Assembly (NCBI GenBank): GCA_964035015.1
Contig: OZ036013.1
Location: 7,410,551-7,474,550, forward strand
DNA length: 64,000 bases
Direction: 5' to 3'
DNA from: Corallium rubrum
Lineage: Eukaryota > Cnidaria > Anthozoa > Scleralcyonacea > Coralliidae
Shown here piece after piece: positions 1-12,200 of the stretch (within the stretch, counting starts at the first letter, position 1; each line of letters opens with the position of its first letter). The position numbers and the translations under genes are program-made. The notes below the pieces were generated by a model, which was not told the origin of the DNA, searched no databases, and saw only the letters and a list, made by a program, of their open reading frames with translations.

Positions 1-1126
1 CGACACCAGTCAAAAATTGATGGAGAATAGTTAATAGTATACTGTATACAGAACAATTTAAAGCAATGTAAATGTTTGTATATTCTTGCCTATAATCCTA
101 TTTTGTGCCTGTACAATGTTTGCTACTTTGCTGTCATTACAAGTGGCTCCCAGTTATATATCGAGGCCTCATCAACTCCTGCTCCACCCTGTCAAGTCGT
201 CTGGCGTTATATACATAGCCAGAGAAAAACACTATTATAAACGTGCTTGGGAGTTAAAGAATGCAAGTAAAAGTAGTAAAAAACCCCAGAAACTTGAAGA
301 GTACAGTCGAATGAAATTGGTGAATTGCAATCACGACCCTTACTTGACCTTGTCAACTAAAAAATACGAAAATAGAAACAAACAGAACGCCGAGGCCAAG
401 TTTAAACTTTGCCCTTTGCGGTTATCATTTCCACTGAAAATGGGTTGGCACTTGGCAGTTTAACCAGGATAATAGTCATGAACGAATGGTTTAAGCCTTT
501 CCCGTCGGTGGACTTTTCCTGTGGCGAGTAAAATCATCTAGCGTTAGGCCAAAGTAAGAATTGGAGCTATTGCTACTGTTCCCAGTGTTCCATATTTTAC
601 ATGAATAGGCATAGCTAAATTAAAAAAAGTTCTCTTTAATGAGTCAGTCCTTGGCTTTGGAAGATGGTAATCAGTAAATTGCGTAAATGGCAGTGGCCAT
701 TTACGCAATGTCATTGTTCCTCACGTGGCGTCGTCCAGTTTCACCGAAGTAAATTTTGGGACATTTTTAACATGAGAAATGCGGTAAATCATGTTGTTCG
801 ACGTTCATAGAAAAATATGACGGAAGGTGTGGTCGGGTTTAGGGACACGCACTAGCATTGAGGGAAAGGCATGAAGAATGTCCGCCGGCCAGTTACGAGG
901 TGTTTTGACGGCAATAACAGATGTTTTTACTAAATAACCCGAAGCGAGCGGTAAATTATCAGATTATTTCTGCTAACTTAGAATAAAGGAAGATTACTAA
1001 TCGTAGCAACATATAAACAGAAAGCAAGAAAATATTGGAAACAGATTTAGCATGAATGTGATTTAGAAATACATTTCATGCCAAAACAATACGAATTAAT
1101 TCTTTGAAAGTTTTCATGGCGATAAA
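1..1126. other. No gene recognised at the left edge
   Basis: AT-rich sequence with one dispersed motif copy (about 524-550). The open frame at 86-463 starts from a non-ATG codon and resembles nothing known. The missing last PDZ-LIM exon was not seen here. Confidence 0.5.
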
Positions 1127-1221
1127 GTAATATAAATAAGTTTTGTGGAAACACCACGTAAAAATATATTTTAGCAAAGAAATATTTTACGTGGTGTTTC
1201 CACAAAACTTATTTATATTAC
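1127..1221. repeat. Hairpin with 40-bp arms
   Basis: TAATATAAATAAGTTTTGTG ... and its complement pair almost perfectly around a ~14-bp loop. A direct repeat ACAATACGAATT flanks the region (1086-1097, 1220-1231). Confidence 0.92.
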
Positions 1222-1794
1222 AATACGAATTGTTTGCTATAGAAACCGTTTTTACTTGCATTAGGCGACGTGTTTAACAGTACAATTGAAAACACTCGAT
1301 CAACGACTCCATATATTCGAATACAACCAACTTGATCAAATCCATTGATAGCTAGTTCACTTGTTTTTGTTGGCATTCACCGATGACCTGCATTGGCCTC
1401 TACATAGCTCTGCCTCCTCCGCAGGCCCTCGTTGCATCATGGACAGGTCACACACGCCGAATTTATAAATTTGCATAATTAACTACCATTGTCAATAGCC
1501 ATGACTATTTCCGAAGATTTTGAAGGCCATTGAAGGAATTGTTAAAGGCCATTGAAGGAATTGTTAAAAAAAGCAATTACGATTGAACTGTGTCAACTTT
1601 CGGCCAGAATAATCAACGAAAAATGCACTTTAGTCTACGCAGACTCTTGGTTTATACGTTTTCGGTTTCCACAACTGAAACTTGAATTACGCTACACTAT
1701 AGCCTACAATTTAACAAAATTAAATCTCATTAACTCTTGGTCACTCAGTTGACATTCTTTGATAGCTAGATAAACCAAAAAACGTAAGAAAAAC

Positions 1795-2308
1795 CAACCT
1801 CGTCCCCAGGGCATTTTGCCTCCACGTTGGGAGTCGGCGAAAATGGCCCTGGCATCGGCTGGTCACGTGATACCCAGAATTTTGGGGTGTTTTGGCAAGA
1901 AAATTTATGTGGTCTTTGTGTTTCGTTTTTGTATAATACGTATACATGAATAATATAAATAAGAAATATTTAACGCTCTGCCGAATCACTCATGTGAACG
2001 TTTATCATAAATGCAACTGGCTAGCATTATTCATCATGATACTCCCCACGATTATCCAGGATACATTTAAATGTCGGGAAGAAACATATATCTAATGTTG
2101 TTCTTGACTTTAACCAAAGCTATCGTTACAATTCTTTGGAAGAACTTCGCAGAGTGGATTTATTGCAATTCATATTTTGATGAATAAATTACACTGTATC
2201 TGAATTAATCAAGTTTTTAAACCGGCCAATCCGATTATAGAATCGACCAGCCGATGCCAGGGCCATTTTCGCCGACCTCGGAGGCAAAATGCCCTGGGGA
2301 CGAGGTTG
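1795..2308 (-). mobile_element. Mutator-type MITE copy 1
   Basis: Termini CAACCTCGTCCCCAGGGCAT and complement. Perfect 9-bp target duplication AAGAAAAAC (1786-1794, 2309-2317). Non-coding. Interior inverted relative to copies 2 and 3. Confidence 0.9.
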
Positions 2309-3340
2309 AAGAAAAACCTGTACTATTCTGACCGTCGAATTTGCTTTTGTTCGGCAGATATTTTTTCCTTCAATTCCTTTTTGTCGCTAACAATATTATT
2401 GGCAGGTCGGTAATTCTAAAACATATTGAAAGAACTTGGACGTACGTTTGTCGAACAGCGGCCGAAAAAAATTTGCAGGCCCTGTCAAAACACCCTGTCA
2501 AAACACGTTTGTCAAAACTATCGCTTCTACGGCCTAGTCTCGCTGTGCATAATGGGATCGATCACCATTTTGTTTACAGAATCTGGCAGACCCTCTCAAA
2601 AGCGTGACCTGTCCATGATGCAATGAGGGCCTGCGGAGGGGGCAGGCCGTGCAGTCTATGCACAGTCAAAATTTTTGATATAGCCATGGCTATTAACTGA
2701 TGGTAGTTAATTATTCAAATTTATTCCGTGCCAAATTTTGCCGAATTTTTTACAGGATCTTGCAGGCCCTAAATTCGGCGTGTGTGACCTGTCCATAACG
2801 CAACGAGGGCCTGCGAAGGAGGAAGGTACACGGCCGCGGGCAGGGCTCTGGGGACGAGATTGACACCGTCGTTACTATTTCTGTCGTCCAATTGCAACGT
2901 CTCCACTTACTCACATGTCTACAACCGTTAACCGTCATTTTGAAAATATGCTCTTAAATTAAATCTTCGTCGCTCCAGACATTCGTCTTTATACTCGATC
3001 ATTCTAACGCAAATTGACATTTGCTAATTTTTGAGCCATTTGGGGATTGGGAGACATCGGAAAAATTATTTGGGAAAATTAGTTTTTATTGTATCTTGCT
3101 TCAAGCATATTAGATTATTTTATTATTCGTTGCATTAATATATTTCAGGAATCAACTGTGATATTTCTGAATAAAACAGACATTTTGTATATAAACACCA
3201 CATTACGGAAGAGTGTCTCGACTTGACCAAACTACACCGAAACCACAGGTTTTTACAAAACAAATAAAGCGTTCGTGTATGCAGTGAGCAAGCAGATAAT
3301 CTCAGTACAGTTAAGTGAGCTTGCCGTGCAAAGTACTTCA
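2309..3340. other. No gene recognised
   Basis: Contains two loosely related G/C-rich patches (around 2625 and 2795) sharing GACCTGTCCAT and GAGGGCCTGCG, probably repeat remnants; a similar patch lies near 1410-1445. Confidence 0.5.
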
Positions 3341-3348
3341 TCTTAGTG

Positions 3349-3668
3349 GGATAACACGGATATTATTGCAACAACTGTCCAATCCTAAAGGTGAAGTAAT
3401 AAGGGCAACAATATTGCGTAGGAAGTTGAAAAGCATTGTTGCGTGCATAACCACCCACCTTAAAAATTGTCACGCAACAAAATTTTGTTGTTACACGTTG
3501 AAATAATTTGTTGAAAAAAGTAGACGCTGCAACATGCTGTTTCAACTTGCAACAACGAAATTTTGTTGTGTGACAATGTTTGAGGTGGGTGGTAATAGTT
3601 TATACGCGCAACGCTTTTCAACTCGCAACGCAACAATATTGCAGCAATTTGTTGCTCGTGTTGCTTCA
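3349..3668. repeat. ~320-bp fold-back rich in TTGTTGC
   Basis: Left (AAGCATTGTTGCGTGCATAA, CCACCCACCTT, GCAACAAAATTTTGTTG) pairs with right (GAGGTGGGTGG, TACGCGCAACGCTTTTCAA). Small open frames on both strands are by-products of the palindrome. Confidence 0.75.
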
Positions 3669-3680
3669 CGTTAACTATAG

Positions 3681-3852
3681 GTCGTTTTCATCTGACGTCA
3701 CAGCGGCCAAATCGGTGTTACCATAATGAAATGGCGGCCATATTGGTGTACTATTTTTAACCTATGGGAATTTAGCTCTATTCTTCAAATATTTCGTATT
3801 GTTTTACCACCCCAATAGGCCACCTATCACGTGAGTAAAAACGATCCATACA
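3681..3852. mobile_element. MITE relative of 10337-10500
   Basis: Shares GGCGGCCATATTGGTGTA, CACGTGAGT and AAATATTTCGTATTGTTT with the other copy. Ends GGTCGTTTTCA and TAAAAACGATCC. Confidence 0.7.
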
Positions 3853-4422
3853 TTAAATCATGTTCAAACCTTGACTATATAATGTAACTTATTAATAATT
3901 CATCGGGCGAAAACAAATGAAATCAGCACCGACACGGTATTTGGATAACGTGGGAAATTGCATAACTTATACAAACTTTCATTTCGACTTTCTTCTTTTA
4001 TTTGAGACGCTATATTAAACAGTTAAAAGAGTGTTCATCAGATATTCCAGGGTTCCCACCCTTCAAAGAACATGAAATTCAAGCATTTTAAGAACCCAGA
4101 AATTCAAAGACCAAGATATGCAAAGTTTGTTTTACTAAACCACGCATGCAAGAACCTAGTGATTGAGCCAAAAAACTGAAACAGGTTCCTATTTGGAAAA
4201 TCAAAACTAGAAAAAATAACAACTGTTTTTATATCGCAACTGCAGACTGTGCAGAATCTCTTGTAGTTTCAATGTAAAAAATTATTTTTATTTTTATTTT
4301 ACAAGATTTGCCAGATAAGACACACGTACAATCAACAAATATAAAGGAAATAAATAGTGATATAAATTAAATACAAAGGCAGGGACTGACCACAGAGATA
4401 AATCTCCAATAACGGGGTCCCA

Positions 4423-4423
4423 A

Positions 4424-4456
<33 letters not shown>

Positions 4457-4497
4457 AAATAAATAAATAAATAATTAATTAATTAAATAAATAAACA
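4423..4497 (+). repeat. (AAAT)n microsatellite
   Basis: AAAT units with TTAA interruptions. Confidence 0.9.
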
Positions 4498-4567
4498 AAA
4501 ATCGATCTAACAACACACTCTCACAGATAGACTGTGGAGCGAACGAGTTGTGTGGCACTTAACACAT

Positions 4568-5393
4568 ACAGATTTAAATGTTTTCGGGTTTTCCGGATCA
4601 TAGATAACATCAGTAAGATCTAGATAGTATTTGTACAAAGCAGTTTTGAATGATGCTATAGATCTGGTAGTGTCTCTTATGGAACCAGGGAGTGTGTTCC
4701 AGACACTGGGAGCTCTAATATAATAGCTGTTCTGAAAACTTACTGTTCTACATTTTGGTAGATTTAGTACGAGGCCATTACTAAGATTGGTATTCCTGGT
4801 TACTCGTAAAGGAACCCTAATAGAGATATTTTTGTTACAGTTCTTAGTTATACATTTATATAGATAAACTAGATCTAGATATTCGTGCCAGTAACATATT
4901 GGGAGGATACCGATAGAATGAAGTCTTTCCTTGTACGAGACATCTGTACGATAAGGGAGCGATAAAATAAACTTGGTCGCACAGATTTAAATGTTTTCGG
5001 GTTTTCCGGATCATAGATATCATCAGTAAGATCTAGATAGTATTTGTACAAAGCAGTTTTGAATGATGCTATAGATCTGGTAGTGTCTCTTATGGAACCA
5101 GGGAGAGTGTTCCAGACACTGGGAGCTCTAATATAATAGCTGTTCTGAAAACTTACTGTTCTACATTTTGGTAGATTTAGTACGAGGCCATTACTAAGAT
5201 TGGTATTCCTGGTTACTCGTAAAGGAACCCTAATAGAGATATTTTTGTTACAGTTCTTAGTTATACATTTATATAGATAAACTAGATCTAGATATTCGTG
5301 CCAGTAACATATTGGGAGGATACCGATAGAATGAAGTCTTTCCTTGTACGAGACATCTGTACGATAAGGGAGCGATAAAATAAACTTGGTCGC
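4568..5393. repeat. 413-bp tandem duplication within the LINE fragment
   Basis: Two near-identical copies meet at 4980/4981, each starting ACAGATTTAAATGTTTTCGG and ending AAACTTGGTCGC. Only single-base differences were seen. Confidence 0.95.
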
Positions 5394-5513
5394 ACGTCGT
5401 TGTACGCTTTCAATGGCAAGAATGTTATTCACCGTTTGGGGTGCCCACACTTGACTACCGTAGGCCAGCTTGCTTCTTACAATTGATGTACTGTATAGGT
5501 GGTGTCCAACCAA

Positions 5514-5977
5514 TCCCTTGAGATTCGAAGGATAAAGATATTTTCGCGATATTGAACGAAGAACCTATGGGAAAAGACTATATCTAATCCCAAATACTGT
5601 CTGTATGACCTACTTCCTGCCCTGCAGCGAAAAAGGAACCTTACGAGACCGTGGGCACAACTACATCCTTCCGCGGGTCCGCACTGATCGTTTCAAACGT
5701 TCCTTTGTAATATAGATGCCTTTTTAACTGTGTCTAATTAACTGTTAGTTATATTAGTAGACTATATTTTATTTTTATATTTATTTAGTTTTAGATAATA
5801 TTTCTACTTTGAATTGATGTAAACTTGCACGTCGGTATGCTAAGTATTAATTCATCTAGTAATAAAGATTTCATTCATTCATTCATTCATTCATTCATTC
5901 ATTCATTCATTCATTCATTCATTCATTCATTCATTCATTCATTCATTCATTCATTCATTCATTCATTCATTCATTCA
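5514..5977 (+). mobile_element. Second LINE 3' end with (ATTC)n tail
   Basis: Plus-strand broken frames give YDLLPALQRKRN and RTDRFKRSFV, followed by an AT-rich 3' UTR and about 27 copies of ATTC (5869-5977). It abuts the opposite-strand LINE fragment tail-out. Confidence 0.55.
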
Positions 5978-6063
5978 AGTTATAATTGCAGATGATGAAT
6001 TTTTTTTTGTCAATTTCATCCAACACAGTGAACTCTAATCCAACATGGCGACAATGACGTAAG

Positions 6064-6101
6064 ATGCACACCACCAATACATTTGTATTGGTGGTGTGCA
6101 T
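6064..6101. repeat. Perfect 18-bp hairpin
   Basis: ATGCACACCACCAATACA, two bases, then the exact complement. Confidence 0.92.
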
Positions 6102-6814
6102 TTTGCCTCTACACTGGTTATACATTTACATGCATGTACTTTCAATGAGTACAGTATATATATAGACACTTATCAATAACAGTTGCTATATTATCTAATC
6201 ATTAACAATTCATTAAAAATATGCAAAAAAAATTATTTTTTTAATTAATATTTGTAAATCTGATATAGCATTGATTAATAAAACAATGTTGTATTGAAAT
6301 TTACAGACTAAAACCCAGCTTTTTGTCAGTTAAGATTAGCTTTTGCTTTTTAGGACTTCAGAACAAAGTATATTCAAGGATGTGAATTCTGCGTTGAACA
6401 AGTAATTGTGAATGCCCATCCATTTCAGTCGCTCATATTGGATATATGACTTACACATTAACTCAATATTCTTACTCTTTAAAACCATAATTAAAGGCTA
6501 AAACCGAGTGTAATACATCCGAATCCAATATATCCCACAACATAAAGTACTCTCACGTGGATTGCTCAAGACCACTGACCTATATATAATTGGACTGCGG
6601 GGTCCATGTAGAGAGAGTTCGTAAAGCACATATTACCTCCTGTAAAATATTCTTTGCGGTATACTAACAAAAAAGCAAGAGGGTATTATAAAATAGCCAG
6701 ATATATTGGGAGATTCCTATCCGAATCCTTAGCTCTGGAACTATAATTTTAAGTCTCTACTCTCCAGCTCTTGCCGTATAAAACGATAACATTGTTCTCA
6801 GTCGCATTTTTAAA

Positions 6815-7440
6815 GTGCATATGCAGCGAAAATGAAGTTCAAAAGGAACTCTCTTATTTGAGAAAACGTTTGAATTTATAAAGATGGACGTTTACAGTCG
6901 TTTGTTCTTATCTCACTTCGTTCTTGATATATTGAGATTTGTTTGAAATGTGATTAACAGATCACTCAGACATCACATTGCATGACTTGTTGGAAAATCT
7001 TGAATATCAATGAGATTATTTAACAAAATCACTTTTAACTGTGCAAGTTTTACGAAGATTAAACAGAGAGAATGGCGATCTCTAACTTAAGGCATCTCCA
7101 ATTTTTTAAACTATTCTATGAATGATAAAACAATTAGTGAACTCGCGTCTATCGAAAAATATCATGCATGATTTGTCAGTGTCTCGCTACCAGTTATTTG
7201 CCTCTGCCTTCGGCATCGGCAAATGACTAGTATAGCTCGTCACTGACAAATCATGATATTTTGCTGACTCGTCCAATTATTGTTTTCCAACAAGTCATTA
7301 TACCGCAGTGTGCCGTCTATGTATGTTATTTTCATACACGCAAATCTCAACATCTAAAGAACGAAGTGAGATATGAAATAGCTGCAAACGTCAATCTTGA
7401 TATAACTTCAAATTTTAGAACAATGTCGTCAAGGAAAACT
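6815..7440. repeat. Fold-back element, copy 1 of the GCAGCGAAAATGAAGTTC family
   Basis: Arm 6817-7030 pairs with about 7265-7430 (shared ATCTCACTTCGTTCTT and GACTTGTTGGAAAA). A separate hairpin near 7160-7262 (CATGATTTGTCAGTG) sits in the loop. Confidence 0.7.
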
Positions 7441-8281
7441 TAAACTCAAAATGGCACAGACATCACTTCTAAAGCTTAACAAAGCAGAAGACATCAAATA
7501 ATGGATCGTTCCAGAAAACATCCATACCTCAAGCTAAAGTTTCCGACGAAAACTTATAACAACGATTTGCAAAACATGTAAAACGACCAGCTTAATAGAT
7601 TTATATTTTAAATTTTTGGATTCTGATGACGACACATGAACAAAAGATTTTTAAATTTGAAAATGTCGGCTCAATAATATGGCGGTAGTTGGGGGACGTT
7701 TTGAAAAAGGAAGCAACCGCAATCCAGTTAGATATAAACCAGCCATTACTCGAGGATAACTCTGGACAACAGTCAGGGACTGAAGCGAGTGTGGCATCTC
7801 TAACACGACTGGAATATAACAGGTATGAACGCATGGGCGAGTGTTGCCACCACTGACCACTGTGCGGATTACCATTCGCCATTTTGTTACTCTTTAGTAT
7901 TTTCTGTTATAGTTCAATGTAAGTGGTCAATAGTCCTAGGCGTGTTTCGGGCACACTGCTTGTGCTCCCATACTATAAAAGCCAGTGTTCTCTAAATTTT
8001 CGCTACACACCTAAACAATGCAAAAAAGGTTTTAAACATTTCAGTTTCATTTCCATTTAATTAAAATTTAACAGTTTGGGAATTGCACTCGCGAATAGGT
8101 GACTAGCAAGCACAATAAATAAGCGTGCGAATGAGCTAGTGAGAAAATATGTGATCAAGTGGATGTGTGGACTGGTTGCATGAGTGAGCGAATGGGTGAA
8201 GGTGAGTGAGTGGAATAACGTGTGGAATGAATGAGGGAAGCGAATGAGCGAAACACATGGGGGAATAATTTAATGAAGCAA

Positions 8282-8393
8282 TAAACAAACAAACAAACAA
8301 ACAAACAAACAAACAAACAAACAAACAAACAAACAAACAAACAAACAAACAAACAAACAAACAAACAAACAAACAAACAAACAAACAAACGAA
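8282..8393 (+). repeat. (AAAC)n microsatellite
   Basis: About 28 units of AAAC, turning into AACG near its right end. Confidence 0.95.
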
Positions 8394-8577
8394 CAAACGA
8401 ACAAACCAACAGACAAAGAAATAAATGACTATCGTACGTGTGAATAAATGTATGAACAAACGAATGCATGCATGGGCGACTGGATGGATGGATGGATAAA
8501 CGAATGGAAGAATAAATGGATCGATCGATCGATGATAAACGATTGAATGGTGAACGTCTATAGCATGTATGTTTATG

Positions 8578-8834
8578 GGCAACGAACGAACGAACGAACG
8601 AACGAACGAACGAACGAACGAACGAACGAACGAACGAACGAACGAACGAACGAACGAACGAACGAACGAACGAACGAACGAACGAACGAACGAACGAACG
8701 AACGAACGAACGAACGAACGAACGAACGAACGAACGAACGAACGAACGAACGAACGAACGAACGAACGAACGAACGAACGAACGAACGAACGAACGAACG
8801 AACGAACGAACGAACGAAACGAACGAAACGAACG
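8578..8834 (+). repeat. (AACG)n microsatellite, ~250 bp
   Basis: About 60 units of AACG. Long open frames on both strands here are artefacts. Confidence 0.97.
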
Positions 8835-8992
8835 ATTAAACAACATATTATACCATCCTCTTGTCAGTATGGTCTTTTCTTGAAATGCTAATTAAATCGT
8901 AGAAGTCTTTGAGGAAGTGGCTTCAAATATTGTGTAAACATGGTGATATGCATATGACAAAACATCGAAGATAAAACACAACATTTGCTTAC

Positions 8993-9229
8993 CGCACATC
9001 GGAAACAATCAGCATGCCAAGGTTTGTCCAAAGCTTCAAGCCAACGATCACCACCACCGATTACTTGCTTGCAAGAGCAGCACTTAACACAGAATAACTC
9101 CTTATAGTCCTGGGAACAGTAAGGCTTACCACTATCCAGATGAAAGCTTTCGTTCGCTATCTGTTTGCCGCAATGTGCGCAGATGAAATGCTCAGGGTGA
9201 AACATTTTCCCGATAGCTTTCACACAAGG
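8993..9229 (-). CDS. PDZ-LIM exon 9: LIM2 and first half of LIM3
   Basis: 237 bp, phase 0. Completes LIM2 ([18 protein letters not shown] with Asp as last ligand) and begins LIM3 ([12 protein letters not shown]). Ends at donor gtaagc. The second LIM3 zinc site must come from a further exon. Confidence 0.92.
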
Positions 9230-12200
9230 CTTTACAAAAAGAGTAAAAAGAATTGAGCATTTTAATAAACCATCTATAACATTTCAAGTATACCACAATT
9301 TATCAATTAAGCGCCCCTTCCAAACTTCGATTTTCTGAACCCCCCTATATATATTTCTTAAAATCACAATGCACAGAACCTTTCTTTTTAATTGAAAATT
9401 TAAAAAAAAATAATCGTTGACATGCAGTTGGTTGCGTCTGTATCTCAACGTTACTTTCGCCTTTACCAGCTTCGCGTGTTAAAGCGGTTTTCCACTAGGC
9501 GACTTGTTTTGGGCGAAGCGATTTTTTCGTTTGTCTAATAAGCTCTGAAATGGAAGATCTGTCCAATTTGAACAAGAATAAGTCGATTCGCGCGAAAAGT
9601 CGCACGGTGAAAAACCGCCGGCTTAAGGTCTGCAATCGATACAAAACATTCGCGACTGAGGACATATAAAACCAATCTCGTTGGTTAATCCAGCACCAAA
9701 AACACCTATCAAATCCAATACACTTCCCGGTAATGGATTATCCCAGAGGCCTTCGTTTGAGCGAGGCGAAGATTCTGGGTGCGAGATTGATATAAAACAA
9801 GAGGGCACACGGAGCTTGTGGTCGGATTTTTATTAATTTCTCTTCCAAATCCAACCAAAATTGAAAGGTTTGGTCCTTGATATATGACCAATCTTTCCAC
9901 ACACTTTCACCAAAAGTTGTGGGGTATTTCGTGAGATATCCTGGTGACAGACACTCATGCACACAGACAAATAAATACAGCTAAAAACATAGCCTACTGG
10001 CGGAGGTAAAAACTGCAAATGTTCGTTTTCGCTCGTTGCAGCTTTCATTCTTAGATACTTTGTGTTATTCTTGACATTTTGTATTAAAGGGCTTATGCAG
10101 CGAAAAATAAGTTCGTAAGAGACACTCTTATTTAAAAGAATTTTTGAAGTTAAAGATTGACGTTTACAGCTATTTCATATCTCACTTCGTTCTTTAGATA
10201 CTGAGATTTGCGTGAATGCAAATAACATCACTTAGATGTCACACAGCGGTATAATAACTTGTTGGAAAATCATGTCTACTCTTTCAATAATTGATGTAAA
10301 TTACGTGAAACTTTTCATGTATAGTGTCCTGCAATAGAGCGTTTTCACTCACGTGATCGGTGGCCCATTGGGGTGGTGAAACAATACGAAATATTTGAAT
10401 AAGGAAGAGCTAATTCCCATACCGTACACCAATATGGCCGCCATTTCATTGTTTTGGTACACCAATATGGCCGCCGTGACGTAAGATGAAAACGCTCTAT
10501 ACACAGAAGCACATGCATAGTTAAAAGTGATTTCGTTAAATAATTTCAAATTGATATTCAAGATTTTCCAACAAGACATTATGCAGTGTGACGTCTAAGT
10601 GATGTTATTTACATATAAAACAAATCTCAATATCTCAAGAACGAAGTGAGATAAGGACGAACTGTAAACGTCCATCTTCATAGATTCAAACGATTTCTCA
10701 AATAAGAGTTTCTTCTGAACTTCATTTTCGCTGTATATGCACTTTAAGAGCAAATATTAAACTCTCTCATTTGATATATGCATCACAACAAAAATAAAGA
10801 ACAATTTAATATCAGGACTCATTATTTAAAAATTAGAATTACGTAACGAGAACTGCCAGCCTTTCTGCCATCTTCTCTTTCTGTAATTATTCGCAGACCA
10901 CAAAAATTAAAACGCACTCAAGATAGCAAAAATACTGAAAATTAAAAAAATCTTTAAAAAAGATATTAAAAACACTAAAAAGTAATGAAAACAAAAAGCA
11001 AGTCACTGCTGACAAAACCACTGCACTCCCAAAATAAAATTTGAAAACGTCAAGGTTTCGCCATGACGGATAAATCGCGCACTGCTTGAAGTGTTCCGCG
11101 ATTTTTAGACACACGTAATCATAGTTCTTCACTCATTGGTAAACGAGTGTACGTAAAACCCAACGCCTTCTGTTGGCGATGAGGATTTAAGCGCATCACA
11201 ATGTTGCGCACATCTTCTTTGCACTCCTCCAATTGTTCTGTTATCAGTTCCTTGCGATATTCAAGGTAACTAATGTCACTTTTCGCACGTTTAGATCGCT
11301 CGCGTTGCTCTCTGATCTTTTTGTGAACATCCTCGAGACGGTAGCCCCTGAACGACGTCCGCTTTTCGGCGTCCGCAGACAACGTGCGGGCATTTTTCAA
11401 ACGTATCGACGATTTCGTCAAAATGTCCTCAAAACGTCGCGCTTTACTTCTGGCCTTGTCTTTTCTCTCCTCGGCCTCCTCAATCGCCGCCTTTACAGGG
11501 GGAAGCCGCTGCGCGATCTCGCGGATTCGTTCAATCGTCGCTTTTTTCCTTGCTCTCGTCACCTCAATCTTCTCCGTCATCGACCGAATCAATTCCGACT
11601 CATTCCGAATGTCTCTATCGTAATACTCGGCGGCACGTCGGTTCTGTTCGATCACGATCGTCCTCGCTCCCAATCTCTTTGTCAGCTCGCCGGTCTTCCT
11701 CTCTTTTCGTTCAATAATATCTTCGAGAGAGCGAATCTGTTCGCGCAAAGACTTCGACTTCGCTTTTGACGACTGAATCCGACGTTTCGCATCGGCGTAC
11801 GCTCGCTGGGTGACTCCCCGGCGCTCGTTGATCTCGGCGAGTTCTTGCTTAGCGATTACAATCCTCTCACGCACGATAGACATTTCACTCGATCGTCGTA
11901 GCTTCTCATTCATTTCCGTCGACGACGCGCTACTCCGACGAGAGCTGTCTGGACTCGACGAGCTGGCCCAACTCTGACGCGGGGTTCCCAAGCCACAACT
12001 CGAATGCCTCGTGGCTCGTGGAACATCCTGCGGGACAGTGTTGTTGTTGTTCGCGTCGCTCTCGAACCTTTTCTTGAGTGCGGAGAAAGACTCGAGCCGC
12101 TCGAATACGGGCGAGTCGGGGACAGGTGGTGACGTGTTGCCGCTGACCGGCGACTTGGGACGTTGCTCGTGGGCCTGTTTCGGTTGCCAGGTTTCGAAGA

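Larger units (their letters stand above)
4275..5513 (-). mobile_element. LINE 3' fragment (reverse transcriptase C-terminus)
   Basis: Minus-strand frame encodes SIVRSKLAYGSQVWAP and VQRRATKFIL, then YKERLHSIGILPI and SVWNTLPGSIRD. These are typical of the region after the reverse transcriptase domain in non-LTR retrotransposons. A 413-bp segment is duplicated in tandem (4568-4980 and 4981-5393), so the frame shifts on entering the second copy. The A-rich tail lies near 4275-4310. The catalytic domain is absent. Confidence 0.8.

Noticed and set aside
86..463. 125-codon open frame near the left edge
   Set aside because: Starts at a non-ATG codon, has no recognised domain and no splice context.
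7601..7882. 93-codon minus-strand frame with some exon-like composition
   Set aside because: No domain recognised and no clear splice sites; does not fit the missing LIM3 exon.
8136..8891. Long open frames with FVRS, CLFV and NERT repeats
   Set aside because: They are translations of (AACG)n and (AAAC)n on both strands, with no flanking gene signals.
8000..9000. CRISPR-like regular repeats
   Set aside because: The repeats are simple tetranucleotide runs in a eukaryotic intron, without unique spacers.
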